From contig NZ_CP143545.1 in assembly GCF_046237625.1 (NCBI RefSeq), positions 3,658,001 to 3,722,000 of the forward strand: a stretch of 64,000 bases of DNA, written 5' to 3'. The notes beneath the pieces were generated by a model, which saw nothing but the letters and a program-made list of their open reading frames with translations, was not told where the DNA came from and ran no database searches. This stretch comes from Paraperibacillus esterisolvens. Lineage in GTDB: Bacteria > Bacillota > Bacilli > Bacillales > DSM-1321. Positions 41,884 through 50,269 of the stretch are shown here, one piece after another (positions within the stretch are counted from its first letter, which is position 1; each line of letters begins with the position of its first letter). The position numbers and the translations under genes were made by a program.

Positions 41884-43518
41884 TTAGTTTACTCCTACTG
41901 CATTGAATGCGTTGTTGACTGCAGTGCGTTCAGAGCTTGCAGAGCCATACAGGTCAGCCGCGGATTGAAGAAGTGCCGCTTTTGCCTGTGAGAACGTCGC
42001 GCTTGAAGTCAGATAGATCGTATTGGCGCGGTAGAAAATTGCTCCAAGCTTGTCCACTCCAATACCCTGGACTGTCACGCCGTAGTGAGTTCCGCCGGCT
42101 GCGATCAGGTAGGCAGCCTTATTGATGATACCGCTGTTCGTATGGACTCCGCCGTTATCCTGAGTGCCGGTATAACGCTTAGAGTAGTGATCCGGATCGC
42201 CATAGGCTGCCGGGTTGGACATGGAGCGCAGGGCATCGCCTGATACTCCTGGAGTATAAATGTCCTCACCAATGTTATAGTCGAATTTTGATGCCTGGTA
42301 TTTGTACTCAACCACTGTTCCGAATACATCGGAGATTGCTTCGTTCAAAGCGCCTGACTCATTTCGGTATACAAGATTTGATTCCGTGGATGTCACGGCA
42401 TGCGTCAATTCGTGGGCTACCACATCAAGTCCCCCTGACAGCGGGATGAAGGTCGTACCATCGCCATCTCCGTATACCATCTGAGTGCCGTCCCAGAATG
42501 CATTATTATATTTGTTTCCGTAATGGACACTCGATTTCAAGGCAGCACCTGCTCCGTTATAGGAATTGCGGCCGAACGTGTTTTTATAATAATCATAGGT
42601 TTTGCCTGCATAGTAATGCGCGTCGACAGCAGGCGCATCATAGGCTGCATTGAACACATTGTCCGCATCTGACCAAAGTGTTCCCGGAAGAGCTGAACCG
42701 CCGTTTGCGTTATATGTGAAGATTCCATTGCCGCGCGTGTTATCCTGAAGATAATAGCGGCCTCCTGAAAGGGTCGTGTTCAAGGAAACGGAATTCTTCG
42801 TCACGCCGGTTCCAGAACCAACAGCGTTCGTCCCGGTTACTTCATGGATGGTATTATATTTAGTGAGGATGTTCCCCTTATCAGCAGATACAAAGTAGAA
42901 GTAGTTGCCAGGCTCAGGGCTCAGGAAGCTCATTTCCACTTTGTAAGCATATTCGGCTCCGCCCTTATCATCGGTAAATACAACAAGGTCTGATTTAGGA
43001 GAACGCTCGTAGGAAGGAGCATAGCCCAGGTCTGCTTCAGCAATCTTGACTGCTTCTTTTGCTTTAATGCCGTTTTTCACCTTCCCGGCCAGCTTCTCAT
43101 CAAGGTCTGCAGCCACTGTTCCGGAGAGGACAGTCAAAACTCCTTCTTCATTTATCACAGCCGCCTGCGTGGAGCCGAATACTGGTACCCCGCCAAATGT
43201 CTGCTGTAATTTCACCACGGTATTGCCAAGCTCGTCCTTGCTCTTTTTATTAATAATGAATGAGTCCTTTGCCGCTTTCTTGCCAAGTTTATAAGATTGC
43301 TTGTTTTGATCAAGATAATTGAAGACAATCTCCTCGGCACCCAGCCTGGAAGCCTTGGTCAGGTTTCCGGAACGGAACTCAAGAGAATCCTTTTCCTTAT
43401 TGAACTTTTCTTGGCTCAAGACGTTCTTTGCAGCAAAAGCATCCCCCTGGGGCAATACGGAAACCATCAGACCTAAAGACAAGACAGTACCTGCTAAGAA
43501 TTTCTTTTTCAAATTCAA
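41884..43518 (-). CDS. Thermolysin-family neutral metalloprotease (bacillolysin)
   Basis: This is a 544-aa secreted M4 protease made as a pre-pro-enzyme. It has a signal peptide (about 1-29, VLPQGDAFAA), an FTP/PepSY propeptide (about 40-225) and a mature enzyme from about residue 228. The zinc site is complete: HELTH in VVAHELTHAV and the third ligand Glu in ALNEAISDVFG. The proton donor His is in DNGGVHTNSGI. Calcium-binding Asp-rich loops are retained. The start is TTG 43518 behind AAGGAG. It has a long, partly GC-rich leader. Confidence 0.94.
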   Translation of the reverse strand: MNLKKKFLAGTVLSLGLMVSVLPQGDAFAAKNVLSQEKFNKEKDSLEFRSGNLTKASRLGAEEIVFNYLDQNKQSYKLGKKAAKDSFIINKKSKDELGNTVVKLQQTFGGVPVFGSTQAAVINEEGVLTVLSGTVAADLDEKLAGKVKNGIKAKEAVKIAEADLGYAPSYERSPKSDLVVFTDDKGGAEYAYKVEMSFLSPEPGNYFYFVSADKGNILTKYNTIHEVTGTNAVGSGTGVTKNSVSLNTTLSGGRYYLQDNTRGNGIFTYNANGGSALPGTLWSDADNVFNAAYDAPAVDAHYYAGKTYDYYKNTFGRNSYNGAGAALKSSVHYGNKYNNAFWDGTQMVYGDGDGTTFIPLSGGLDVVAHELTHAVTSTESNLVYRNESGALNEAISDVFGTVVEYKYQASKFDYNIGEDIYTPGVSGDALRSMSNPAAYGDPDHYSKRYTGTQDNGGVHTNSGIINKAAYLIAAGGTHYGVTVQGIGVDKLGAIFYRANTIYLTSSATFSQAKAALLQSAADLYGSASSERTAVNNAFNAVGVN

Positions 43519-43554
43519 TACAACTCCTTCTCCATGATCATCTTTTTTTAATCG

Positions 43555-43668
43555 TCACGCGGTCACCCAACATCCTGCCGGCGTAACCTTGCCGCCCAGC
43601 AGGCAACTGCAACTAATCTGCGAAACTGCTAAATCACTGCGCCTCTAGCTTATATGTACTCCTCCTTT
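43555..43668 (-). promoter_or_regulatory. Structured leader of the neutral protease mRNA
   Basis: A GC-rich block sits between the AT-rich upstream region and the protease start. It contains a strong stem CCTGCTGGGCG / CGCCGGCAGG (43574-43603) and repeated GCAG words. An orphan AAAGGAGGAG with no start codon behind it occurs at the upstream end. It does not match a riboswitch class I know. The remaining gap, 43670-44030, is AT-rich with no gene seen. Confidence 0.35.
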
Positions 43669-44029
43669 TATTTGAGTAAACTAATTAAATCATAGAATGA
43701 CAGACAGTGGTGTTGGGAAAAAAACCACCCACGCTGATAGGTTTGGTAACCATAGAAAGGACCTGTTTAATAGAAAAAATGAGAGTCCGGCAGATAAAAA
43801 GAGTCTGTAAACCGAACACACATTTGGGAAAAATTTGACAAAGTTGTGAAAATTTCATGAAAAAAGTCTGTTTTTTTTGAAAATTTCATTGCATTTAGGC
43901 TGAGGATGAGTAATTTTTTTATATTTTTGAGTGAGTCACGGGGATTGCATTGAGGGAGAAGTGTTCGTTATAGCGCAAAAACTTAAAAGACTTTTACGAC
44001 CAGACAAGAGCCGGAACAACTAAATAAGG

Positions 44030-44075
44030 AGCGGGGCAATCGCAGGCATGTAAGCGGAGCTGCGCCCCTTTACGC
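44030..44075. repeat. GC-rich hairpin downstream of nos
   Basis: GGGGC-aatc-GCAG pairs with CTGC-GCCCC across a 14-base loop. A similar GGGGCGGA...GCTCCGCCCC pairing spans 23416-23515. Neither has a T-run in the expected place. Confidence 0.35.
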
Positions 44076-44079
44076 TCAA

Positions 44080-44112
44080 AAAAAACACCAGCATATTCCG
44101 GCTGATGTTATC
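44080..44112 (-). terminator. Terminator of nos
   Basis: ACATCAGC and GCTGGTGT with an 8-base loop are followed by TTTTTTTT on the minus strand. Confidence 0.85.
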
Positions 44113-44114
44113 TT

Positions 44115-45191
44115 TCAGTATGGATTTTTCTGATAAAAATAGTTTGGTTTTTTTACTTCATTCTTGTAAGGTTTATGAAATATATGGGTAGCTGCCGGGG
44201 AAACCGGAGGAATGAGCCAGGACCAATTCCCTGTTAAGTGTCTGCCCTTATCCTTTTCCTTCTCCTCAAACAGCTTGAACTGCTGGGCAGCTGTGTGATG
44301 GTCGACGATGGTGACTCCTGCTTCTTTGTAGGAATGAAGCACAGCGGCGTTCAGTTCGATCAGGGCGCGGTCCTTCCAAAGGGAAGCATTTCTTCTGGTG
44401 TCGAGCCCCATCCGCCCGGCAATGCGGGGAAGTGCATGATACCTCGTTTCATCAGCCAGATTTCTTGCCCCGATTTCTGTCCCCATGTACCAGCCGTTAA
44501 ACGGAGCCGCCCTATATTCAATTCCGCCGATTTCAAGCTTCATATTGGAAATGATGGGAAGGGCATACCACTTCAGCCCAAGGTCTCCAAACCAATCGAA
44601 TTTCGGATGCCGCAGCGGAACCTCAAGCACGAGCTTACGGGGTATATCAAATAAGCGGGGTGTTCTCCCGTTTACCTGAATAACCAGAGGCAATACATCA
44701 AAATGTGTATAATCACCTTCCCAGCCAAGGCTCCTGCAGATCTTGGTGAACTCGATGGAATCCGGATCTCCTAATGTTCCATGCTCCGTTTCGTATCCTG
44801 CATAACGTATCAGCTGTTGATTCCAAATCCTTATGTCAACTCCGCTCCCGCTTGCAGGGAAAATCGTAATCAACGGCCTGATTTTCCCTTTGTTGGCGGC
44901 AATCTCAATATGGTCAAACAGGGCGTCCCGGACGGCCTCTTCCGTATGGAGATGCCGCATGTCCCGCACCTGCAGGCTTTCCCAGAACAGGCGGCCGATG
45001 CATTTGTTGCTGTTCCGCCAGGCCATCCTCGCCCCGTATTCCAGTTCCTCAAACGAATGCTGATAAAATCCATCTATATGTATGCTTTTTGCTATTTTGG
45101 CGAGCCTTGCTTCCATCTGCCCGCTTTTATCCAGCTCCTGACAGTAAGTTCGAATGAACTCCTCTGCCTCTCTGAGCATTTCTTTCTTCAA
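44115..45191 (-). CDS. nos: Bacterial nitric oxide synthase oxygenase
   Basis: This is a 358-aa heme enzyme that makes NO from arginine using an unlinked reductase. The heme-ligand Cys is in RNSNKCIGRLFW near residue 65. The substrate and pterin site blocks GGIEYRAAPFNGWYMGTEIGARNL and TGNWSWLIPP are intact. Only the oxygenase domain is present, as in other Bacillus enzymes of about 360 aa. The open frame extends upstream to 45260, but GAGGGGGA sits 6 bases before TTG 45191, giving MKKEMLREAEEF. It is a monocistronic gene. Confidence 0.95.
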   Translation of the reverse strand: MKKEMLREAEEFIRTYCQELDKSGQMEARLAKIAKSIHIDGFYQHSFEELEYGARMAWRNSNKCIGRLFWESLQVRDMRHLHTEEAVRDALFDHIEIAANKGKIRPLITIFPASGSGVDIRIWNQQLIRYAGYETEHGTLGDPDSIEFTKICRSLGWEGDYTHFDVLPLVIQVNGRTPRLFDIPRKLVLEVPLRHPKFDWFGDLGLKWYALPIISNMKLEIGGIEYRAAPFNGWYMGTEIGARNLADETRYHALPRIAGRMGLDTRRNASLWKDRALIELNAAVLHSYKEAGVTIVDHHTAAQQFKLFEEKEKDKGRHLTGNWSWLIPPVSPAATHIFHKPYKNEVKKPNYFYQKNPY

Positions 45192-45396
45192 GCTAAATCC
45201 CCCTCTTAGACTGCCTGATGCCATCATACCATAAGGGCTAAATCTGAATATTGCTGCCAATAGTCAATCAGTCTGTCATTCGAAACTTTTCTTAAATTCA
45301 CGATTTGATCAAATTCTTCAATCCGGGATGAGCTCACATTCATAAATCCTTTTAACTCAGATACTGATTAGGATATCCGGGAGAATCAGTGCCATG

Positions 45397-45430
45397 AAAA
45401 AAAACACCCGCCACATTTAAGCGGGTGGTT
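45397..45430 (-). terminator. Terminator of the siderophore uptake operon
   Basis: ACCACCCGC and GCGGGTGT arms are followed by eight T on the minus strand, directly after the FhuF-like stop. Confidence 0.88.
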
Positions 45431-46159
45431 TCATTCATTTTCTGTGAGGCAAAGTTCATGGGAAAGCTTAGGACAGTATGAACATTTTTCATTCCCGGGC
45501 ACCAGATAAAATAAGCAGCAGGTAACGCGTGCGTACTGTTCCACGCTCTTTTCAGGAGTCATGCCGTTTAAAAATTTTTGGAAAGGCGACCGGCGCTGAG
45601 TGCCCCGCCAGATTTCATCTTCAAGCAGGAGCTTCAGATCAATTTTGGCGCGGCCGGCCTCTTCACCCTTCTCCTTAAATAACCCGGTATACATCCACAG
45701 TAAATAGCCCCATACATTTTCCCACAGCACAACCTGAGAGGATCTGGTTGCAGCAGCCACAGAGCGGATCAGCTCCCCGCAGTCTGTACAGACAATATCG
45801 CACAGGGTCTCTGCCGCTTGTTCTTCCGTTACAGGGACCCATTCTCCAGCACCCAGCACCCATTGCGGCGACCAGCGGCCATATGCTTCATGATCCCGTA
45901 CCCCGATCCGGCTGCTTTCACCCTTCCAGGCCAGTCTGTGCCTGCTCAGCATATATAAGCGGGCAACAAAGATGAAGGCGGCATTCCGCATCAATACAGA
46001 CCCCATGGCATGAGGCATCTCCGCCTTTGTCCTAGCCTGGGCGAGCTCCAGTAAGGGTGCCGGATCATCAGGGCTCACAGTAAAATCTGCTCTTTTCTCA
46101 TGACATATGTTAAAACGTTCAAGCTCCTGCCAGATCGCTTCCTGTTGCAGCATGGCCAT
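45431..46159 (-). CDS. FhuF-like siderophore-iron reductase
   Basis: This is a 242-aa cytoplasmic protein. The C-terminal [2Fe-2S] motif of the FhuF family is present, CC-x10-C-x2-C in VTCCLFYLVPGNEKCSYCP. Members reduce ferric siderophores so that iron is released after uptake. It lies 6 bases after the ATPase gene and ends the operon of two permeases, ATPase and reductase. ATG 46159 lies just behind GGAGA, and ATG 46153 is an alternative. Its placement supports intracellular release of iron from the imported complex. Confidence 0.88.
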   Translation of the reverse strand: MAMLQQEAIWQELERFNICHEKRADFTVSPDDPAPLLELAQARTKAEMPHAMGSVLMRNAAFIFVARLYMLSRHRLAWKGESSRIGVRDHEAYGRWSPQWVLGAGEWVPVTEEQAAETLCDIVCTDCGELIRSVAAATRSSQVVLWENVWGYLLWMYTGLFKEKGEEAGRAKIDLKLLLEDEIWRGTQRRSPFQKFLNGMTPEKSVEQYARVTCCLFYLVPGNEKCSYCPKLSHELCLTENE

Positions 46160-46165
46160 TCTCCT

Positions 46166-46951
46166 TTACCTTATCAAGTCGTAGGAAATCATGGCCGGCT
46201 TTCCTGTCCGGGGATCTGCCACAATTTCCGCTTCTATATTAAAAACCTCCTGCAGCATGTCTGGAGTCATGACCTCGGCAGGCGTCCCCTGCCGGACAAT
46301 CCTGCCGGACTTGATAGCCACGAGCTCGTGGGCAAAACGGGCAGCCTGATTCAGATCATGCAGCACCATAACAATCGTCCGCCCATTATCATGATTTAAC
46401 TTCTGCAGGAGCTGCAGCACTTCAAGCTGATGGGAGAGATCGAGATAGGTGGTAGGTTCATCAAGCATAAGCAGGTCTGTTTCCTGTGCAATGGCCATGG
46501 CAATCCATGCACGCTGCCGCTGTCCGCCGGAAAGCGTGTCCACTGCCTGATCCTTCAGATCTTTAAGTCCTGTCACTTCAAGCGACCATTCGATCATAGA
46601 CAGATCACGGGCACTTAGCCTTGAGAACCCGGTCTGGTGAGGAGTGCGCCCATAGGAAATCAGTTCATGCACGCTCAGTCCTTCAGGAGACTGGGGAGAC
46701 TGAGGCAGGATGGCCAGCTTTTTGGCTACTCCCTTTGCAGGCTCCTTGTGGATCAGCTTTCCGTCCAGGTACACAGCTCCCGACGCGGCAGGGTGAAGCC
46801 TTGCCATGGTTTTTAAAATCGTCGACTTCCCGCAGCCGTTTGGGCCGATGATGGCCGTTATCTTTCCCGGCTTGAATTCAAGATTTAAATTCTCTACTAT
46901 GGTCCGTTCTTCGTAGGCGATGTTCAATTTATCAGCTGAAAGGATTGTCAT
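46166..46951 (-). CDS. Iron-siderophore ABC transporter ATPase
   Basis: This is a 261-aa FecE/FhuC-type ATPase. Walker A is GPNGCGKST near residue 37, the signature is LSGGQRQRAWIAMA, Walker B is LLMLDEPTTYLDLSHQ and the switch His is VLHDLN. It follows the two permease genes closely (12 bases). It is similar to B. subtilis YusV, which serves several siderophore systems. Together with the permeases and the divergent binding protein it makes a complete importer. Confidence 0.95.
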   Translation of the reverse strand: MTILSADKLNIAYEERTIVENLNLEFKPGKITAIIGPNGCGKSTILKTMARLHPAASGAVYLDGKLIHKEPAKGVAKKLAILPQSPQSPEGLSVHELISYGRTPHQTGFSRLSARDLSMIEWSLEVTGLKDLKDQAVDTLSGGQRQRAWIAMAIAQETDLLMLDEPTTYLDLSHQLEVLQLLQKLNHDNGRTIVMVLHDLNQAARFAHELVAIKSGRIVRQGTPAEVMTPDMLQEVFNIEAEIVADPRTGKPAMISYDLIR

Positions 46952-46963
46952 CCTAACTCCTCC

Positions 46964-47977
46964 TTACTTGCCCCGCATTAAAAGGACCAGGAAATATGGA
47001 ACACTTATCAGGGCCACAACAAGCCCGGCGGGTATTTCTGTCGGCGCCAGCACATTTTTCCCGATCACATCGGCTGCCGTGAGCAGGATGGCACCGATCA
47101 TGGACGCAGCCGGGATGAGGAGCTGATGCCTTGGGCCGACAAGCCTCCGTCCGATATGGGGTGCGATCAAGCCGAGAAAGGCAATTCCCCCCCCTGCTGC
47201 CACACCGAGACCGGCTAGTGCAGCGGCAAGCACCAGCAGCAGGACCCTTTCCCGGAGTTCCCCAAGGCCGAGGGCACGCGGCATGCCGCTGCCGAGCTGC
47301 ATGATATTAAGGGCATGAGCCTTATAAAAGGCACAGATCCAGAGAATAATGAACCAGGGCAGCAGAGCCCACACATACGGCCACTGCGATGCCCAGAGAT
47401 CTCCGGCCAGCCAGACCATGGCCTTGATAAAATCATTTGGCGAAAGCCTCAGCTGCATGGCAATGATGACAGCACTGAGGCCGGCATTGATACCGATCCC
47501 GACCAGGATCAGCCTGATGGAATCGAGGCCTTTTTTCCATGACAGAAGCAGGATGGCAGCTCCTGCAAGCAAAGCCCCCAGAAAGGCGGCTGCCGGCAGG
47601 ATGAAGGTTCCTGCGAGACTAAGCCCGCCGACCGCTGTCTGAAAGAAGGATATATAAATAACGACCGCGAGCCCGGAACCTGCATTGATGCCGAGAATCC
47701 CCGGATCAGCCAGTTCATTCCGGGTGATGCTCTGAAGAATGGTCCCGGAAACAGCCATGCCGGCTCCCACCATGATGGCAAGCACTATCGCAGGCATGCG
47801 GAATTGAAATAGAATAAGTTCCTGCTTAGGTGTCCCGCTGCCTGTCAGTGCCGCAAAGACTTCCTTGGGCGATATGGACGCTGCCCCCAGGCTTAGGGAT
47901 ACAAGACAGGCGATGATAAGGATGCTGCAAAGCAGGGCCATAATCTGAATAAAACGAGCTTTCTGCTTCTTATTCAT
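46964..47977 (-). CDS. Iron-siderophore ABC transporter permease (FecCD family)
   Basis: This is a 337-aa permease with about nine to ten membrane segments. Family blocks include SGTILQSITRNELADPGILGINAGS and the coupling loop GGGIAFLGLIAPHIGRRLVGPRHQ. It overlaps the preceding permease gene by 4 bases, so the two subunits are translationally coupled and form a heterodimeric channel like YfiZ-YfhA. It imports ferric hydroxamate- or citrate-type siderophores, and the specificity is set by the binding protein. Confidence 0.94.
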   Translation of the reverse strand: MNKKQKARFIQIMALLCSILIIACLVSLSLGAASISPKEVFAALTGSGTPKQELILFQFRMPAIVLAIMVGAGMAVSGTILQSITRNELADPGILGINAGSGLAVVIYISFFQTAVGGLSLAGTFILPAAAFLGALLAGAAILLLSWKKGLDSIRLILVGIGINAGLSAVIIAMQLRLSPNDFIKAMVWLAGDLWASQWPYVWALLPWFIILWICAFYKAHALNIMQLGSGMPRALGLGELRERVLLLVLAAALAGLGVAAGGGIAFLGLIAPHIGRRLVGPRHQLLIPAASMIGAILLTAADVIGKNVLAPTEIPAGLVVALISVPYFLVLLMRGK

Positions 47978-49008
47978 AATCTGCCCCTTCCGCTTCTGAC
48001 CAAATATAAGAAAAACGGAACACCAATAACAGCCGTTATGACACCGATCGGCGTTTCATACGGCGGGTTGATCATCCTGGCGCCCAAATCAGCCGCAGCC
48101 AGGAGAAGGCTTCCTGATACCGCCGATAACCCAAGGCTCAAACGGTAGTCCGGACCTGCCAGCATCCGGCTGATATGCGGGATGATCAGCCCGGCAAAGG
48201 AAATCGTTCCCGCAGCGGCCACAGAGCTGCCGGTCATAAGCAGCACGGCCAGTATCCCGAGTCCGTTCACCACCCGCAGGTTAATTCCGAGCCCCTTTGT
48301 CACCTCGTCCCCTAAATTCAATAGAGTCAGGGGCCGGGCAAGAAAGACGATGAGTGGAAGCGCGGCTGCACCGGCAAGCGCCAGAATCTTCACTTCCTGC
48401 CAGTCCGCCGTGTCCAGACTGCCCGCATACCAGAAGCTGAGCTGCTTGGCAGAGCCAAAATGGAGGGCAATGATGGAAGTCAGGGAGGCGAGGAACATCC
48501 CGATTGCCATCCCGGCAAGCGCAAGCTTCACAGGCGCCGCCCCTCCCCTTGACATGGAGGCCAGGGAAAATACGAGAATGACGCTTAAACCGGCACCGAT
48601 CATAGCGGGGACGACGGATGCCGCAGCTGAAAGACTGGGCGCCGCTGCAAGCGCCACCACCATGGCAAAGGCAGCACCCTGGGAAACTCCGATCAAGGAC
48701 GGTTCAGCCAGCGGGTTCCGGGTCAATGCCTGCATGACGGCTCCCGAAATGGCCAGGTATGCCCCGATCATGGCCGCCGCGAGAATTCTCGGCAGCCTTA
48801 TATCATGGATGATCTGGTGATCCTTCAAACCAGGATCAAAATGAAACAGTGCATTCATCACATCTGTTATTGAGATGTGAGCAATTCCATATATAAGTGA
48901 AAGAAACAGCACACCAATCAGGAGGAAGAGGGAGCACATCGTCAGCCAGGCTGCCCGGACTGCCCGTCCAGCCGGCTTCTTTGTATTTTCAACGGATTCT
49001 CTCCTCAA
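47974..49008 (-). CDS. Iron-siderophore ABC transporter permease (FecCD family)
   Basis: This is a 344-aa partner permease with the same fold. Blocks include SGAVMQALTRNPLAEPSLIGVSQGA and GTISFAGLIIPHISRMLAGPDYR. It is the first gene of the four-gene minus-strand operon (permease, permease, ATPase, FhuF). The upstream region holds a Fur-like box at 49040 and the divergent, Fur-controlled binding-protein gene. The long charged N-terminus (ENTKKPAGRAVR) precedes the first helix. The start at 49008 is uncertain because no strong ribosome site is obvious. Confidence 0.93.
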   Translation of the reverse strand: MRRESVENTKKPAGRAVRAAWLTMCSLFLLIGVLFLSLIYGIAHISITDVMNALFHFDPGLKDHQIIHDIRLPRILAAAMIGAYLAISGAVMQALTRNPLAEPSLIGVSQGAAFAMVVALAAAPSLSAAASVVPAMIGAGLSVILVFSLASMSRGGAAPVKLALAGMAIGMFLASLTSIIALHFGSAKQLSFWYAGSLDTADWQEVKILALAGAAALPLIVFLARPLTLLNLGDEVTKGLGINLRVVNGLGILAVLLMTGSSVAAAGTISFAGLIIPHISRMLAGPDYRLSLGLSAVSGSLLLAAADLGARMINPPYETPIGVITAVIGVPFFLYLVRSGRGRL

Positions 49009-49039
49009 AGGCTTTTCCTTCTTTCTATCTGTTTAAAGT

Positions 49040-49054
49040 ATTGAGAACGCTTAT
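49040..49054 (-). promoter_or_regulatory. Second, weaker Fur-like box
   Basis: TGAGAACGCTTATCG matches 11 of 15 positions of the 7-1-7 Fur core TGATAAT-N-ATTATCA and lies upstream of the permease operon. Confidence 0.45.
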
Positions 49055-49140
49055 CGCTCTAGTAAGTATAAAATTTAGCACTCCCGCTTTCAATATATTT
49101 GTAGAAAATAGCAGGTTTTAACACATTCTGTTCACAATTC

Positions 49141-49174
49141 TTGACTTTTCTCATGAGAATGATTATCATTTGCA
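49141..49174 (+). promoter_or_regulatory. Promoter and Fur box of the siderophore-binding protein gene
   Basis: TTGACT (49141-49146), a 17-base spacer and TATCAT (49164-49169) form a sigma-A promoter. TGAGAATGATTATCATTTG (49154-49172) is a near-consensus Fur box covering the spacer and -10. Repression by iron-loaded Fur is expected. Confidence 0.88.
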
Positions 49175-49201
49175 TATGAACGTATTTAGGAGGAACGATA
49201 C

Positions 49202-50143
49202 ATGAACGGACAAAAAAAATATATAAGCTTCCTTGCGGCCCTGCTCTGTTCCATTTTGGTCCTATCAGCATGCGGCAAAAACGAAAGCAGCGGCGCTGAT
49301 AAAAAATCTAAGGAGACCACTCTTACAGATGCCATGGGTAAAGTCACCATACCGGCTGAACCAAAGCGGATCCTTGCTCCATACATGGAGGATTCCCTCG
49401 CTGCACTCGGAGTGAAGCCGGCGGCACAATGGTCCATCGGGGATACGGTCCTGGATTATCTGCAGCCACAGCTGAAAGATGTCCCTAAAATCGGCTGGGA
49501 TATGCCGCTTGAGCAGGCAATCGAAGCCGATCCTGATTTAATTGTATTCAGCTCCAAGGGCGCAATTCAGAACGGTCAGTATGAAGAATATAAAAAGATT
49601 GCCCCGGTTTATGTGTATAAAGATGAAGACAGTGCAGACTGGAAAAAGCAGCTGAAAATCATGGGGAAAATCACCGGCAAAGAAAAAGATGCCGAAAAGA
49701 AAATTGGCGATTATGAAAAGAATGCCGAAAAAGCGTCCAAAGATATTAAATCTTCCATCGGTGATGAAACAGCAGCTATTATCTGGTCAGCCGGCGGCAA
49801 GTATTATTTATTTGAAAATAATCGATTTGCAGGAAACGTGCTGTACGGCGATTTAGGAGTCTCTCAGCCTGCCATGGTTAAAAAGCTTCCCAAAGCAGAA
49901 GCTGCCTGGCAGCCAGTCTCCCTGGAATCCTTATCCAGCCTCGATGCCGACCACCTCTTCCTGGTCAGCCTTCCAAACGAAGCCGGAACTGCTAAATTAA
50001 AGGAAAGCTCCGTTTTCAAAAGCATGCCTGCAGCCAAAACTGGCAGCGTCTATGAATTGGACGATCCAAGCTACTGGAACATAAATGGCCTGATCGCCTA
50101 TGAAAAAGCCATGGAAGCAATTAAGAAGTCATTAGTTAAATAA
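49202..50143 (+). CDS. Iron-siderophore-binding lipoprotein
   Basis: This is a 313-aa type-III periplasmic-binding-fold protein, anchored by a lipobox (LSAC, Cys near residue 22). The two lobes are linked by a long helix, as expected for FhuD/FecB-like proteins (SWDxxL-type block GWDMPLEQAIEADPDLIV). It resembles the YfiY/YfhA-system binding protein of B. subtilis, which takes up hydroxamate-citrate siderophores. ATG 49202 follows GGAGGAACG. It is divergently transcribed from the permease operon and directly controlled by a Fur box. Confidence 0.93.
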   Translation: MNGQKKYISFLAALLCSILVLSACGKNESSGADKKSKETTLTDAMGKVTIPAEPKRILAPYMEDSLAALGVKPAAQWSIGDTVLDYLQPQLKDVPKIGWDMPLEQAIEADPDLIVFSSKGAIQNGQYEEYKKIAPVYVYKDEDSADWKKQLKIMGKITGKEKDAEKKIGDYEKNAEKASKDIKSSIGDETAAIIWSAGGKYYLFENNRFAGNVLYGDLGVSQPAMVKKLPKAEAAWQPVSLESLSSLDADHLFLVSLPNEAGTAKLKESSVFKSMPAAKTGSVYELDDPSYWNINGLIAYEKAMEAIKKSLVK

Positions 50144-50147
50144 TAGG

Positions 50148-50189
50148 AAGAGGATGTCCCCACGATTTGTTGCGACATCCTCTTTTTTG
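50148..50189 (+). terminator. Terminator of the binding-protein gene
   Basis: AAGAGGATGTC and GACATCCTCTT arms are followed by TTTT. Confidence 0.88.
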
Positions 50190-50204
50190 TCAGCAAAAAT
50201 AGGC

Positions 50205-50240
50205 AAAACCCGGGAATAACCGACCTTATCCCCGGGTTTG
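50205..50240 (-). terminator. Terminator of the GGDEF/EAL gene
   Basis: AAACCCGGGGATAA and TTATTCCCGGGTTTT arms, read on the minus strand, form a long stem. Confidence 0.85.
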
Positions 50241-50269
50241 CTTTTGATACTTATGAGACGTCTCTTTCT

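Noticed and set aside
43555..43668. A lysine or c-di-GMP riboswitch ahead of the neutral protease
   Set aside because: A few words (TAGAGGCGC, GGTTACGCC) recall these classes, but the required order and core segments are missing.
48182..48820. A 212-codon plus-strand frame opposite the siderophore permease
   Set aside because: It is antisense to a clear FecCD permease, and its Ala/Ser/Pro-rich composition is typical of an opposite-strand shadow.
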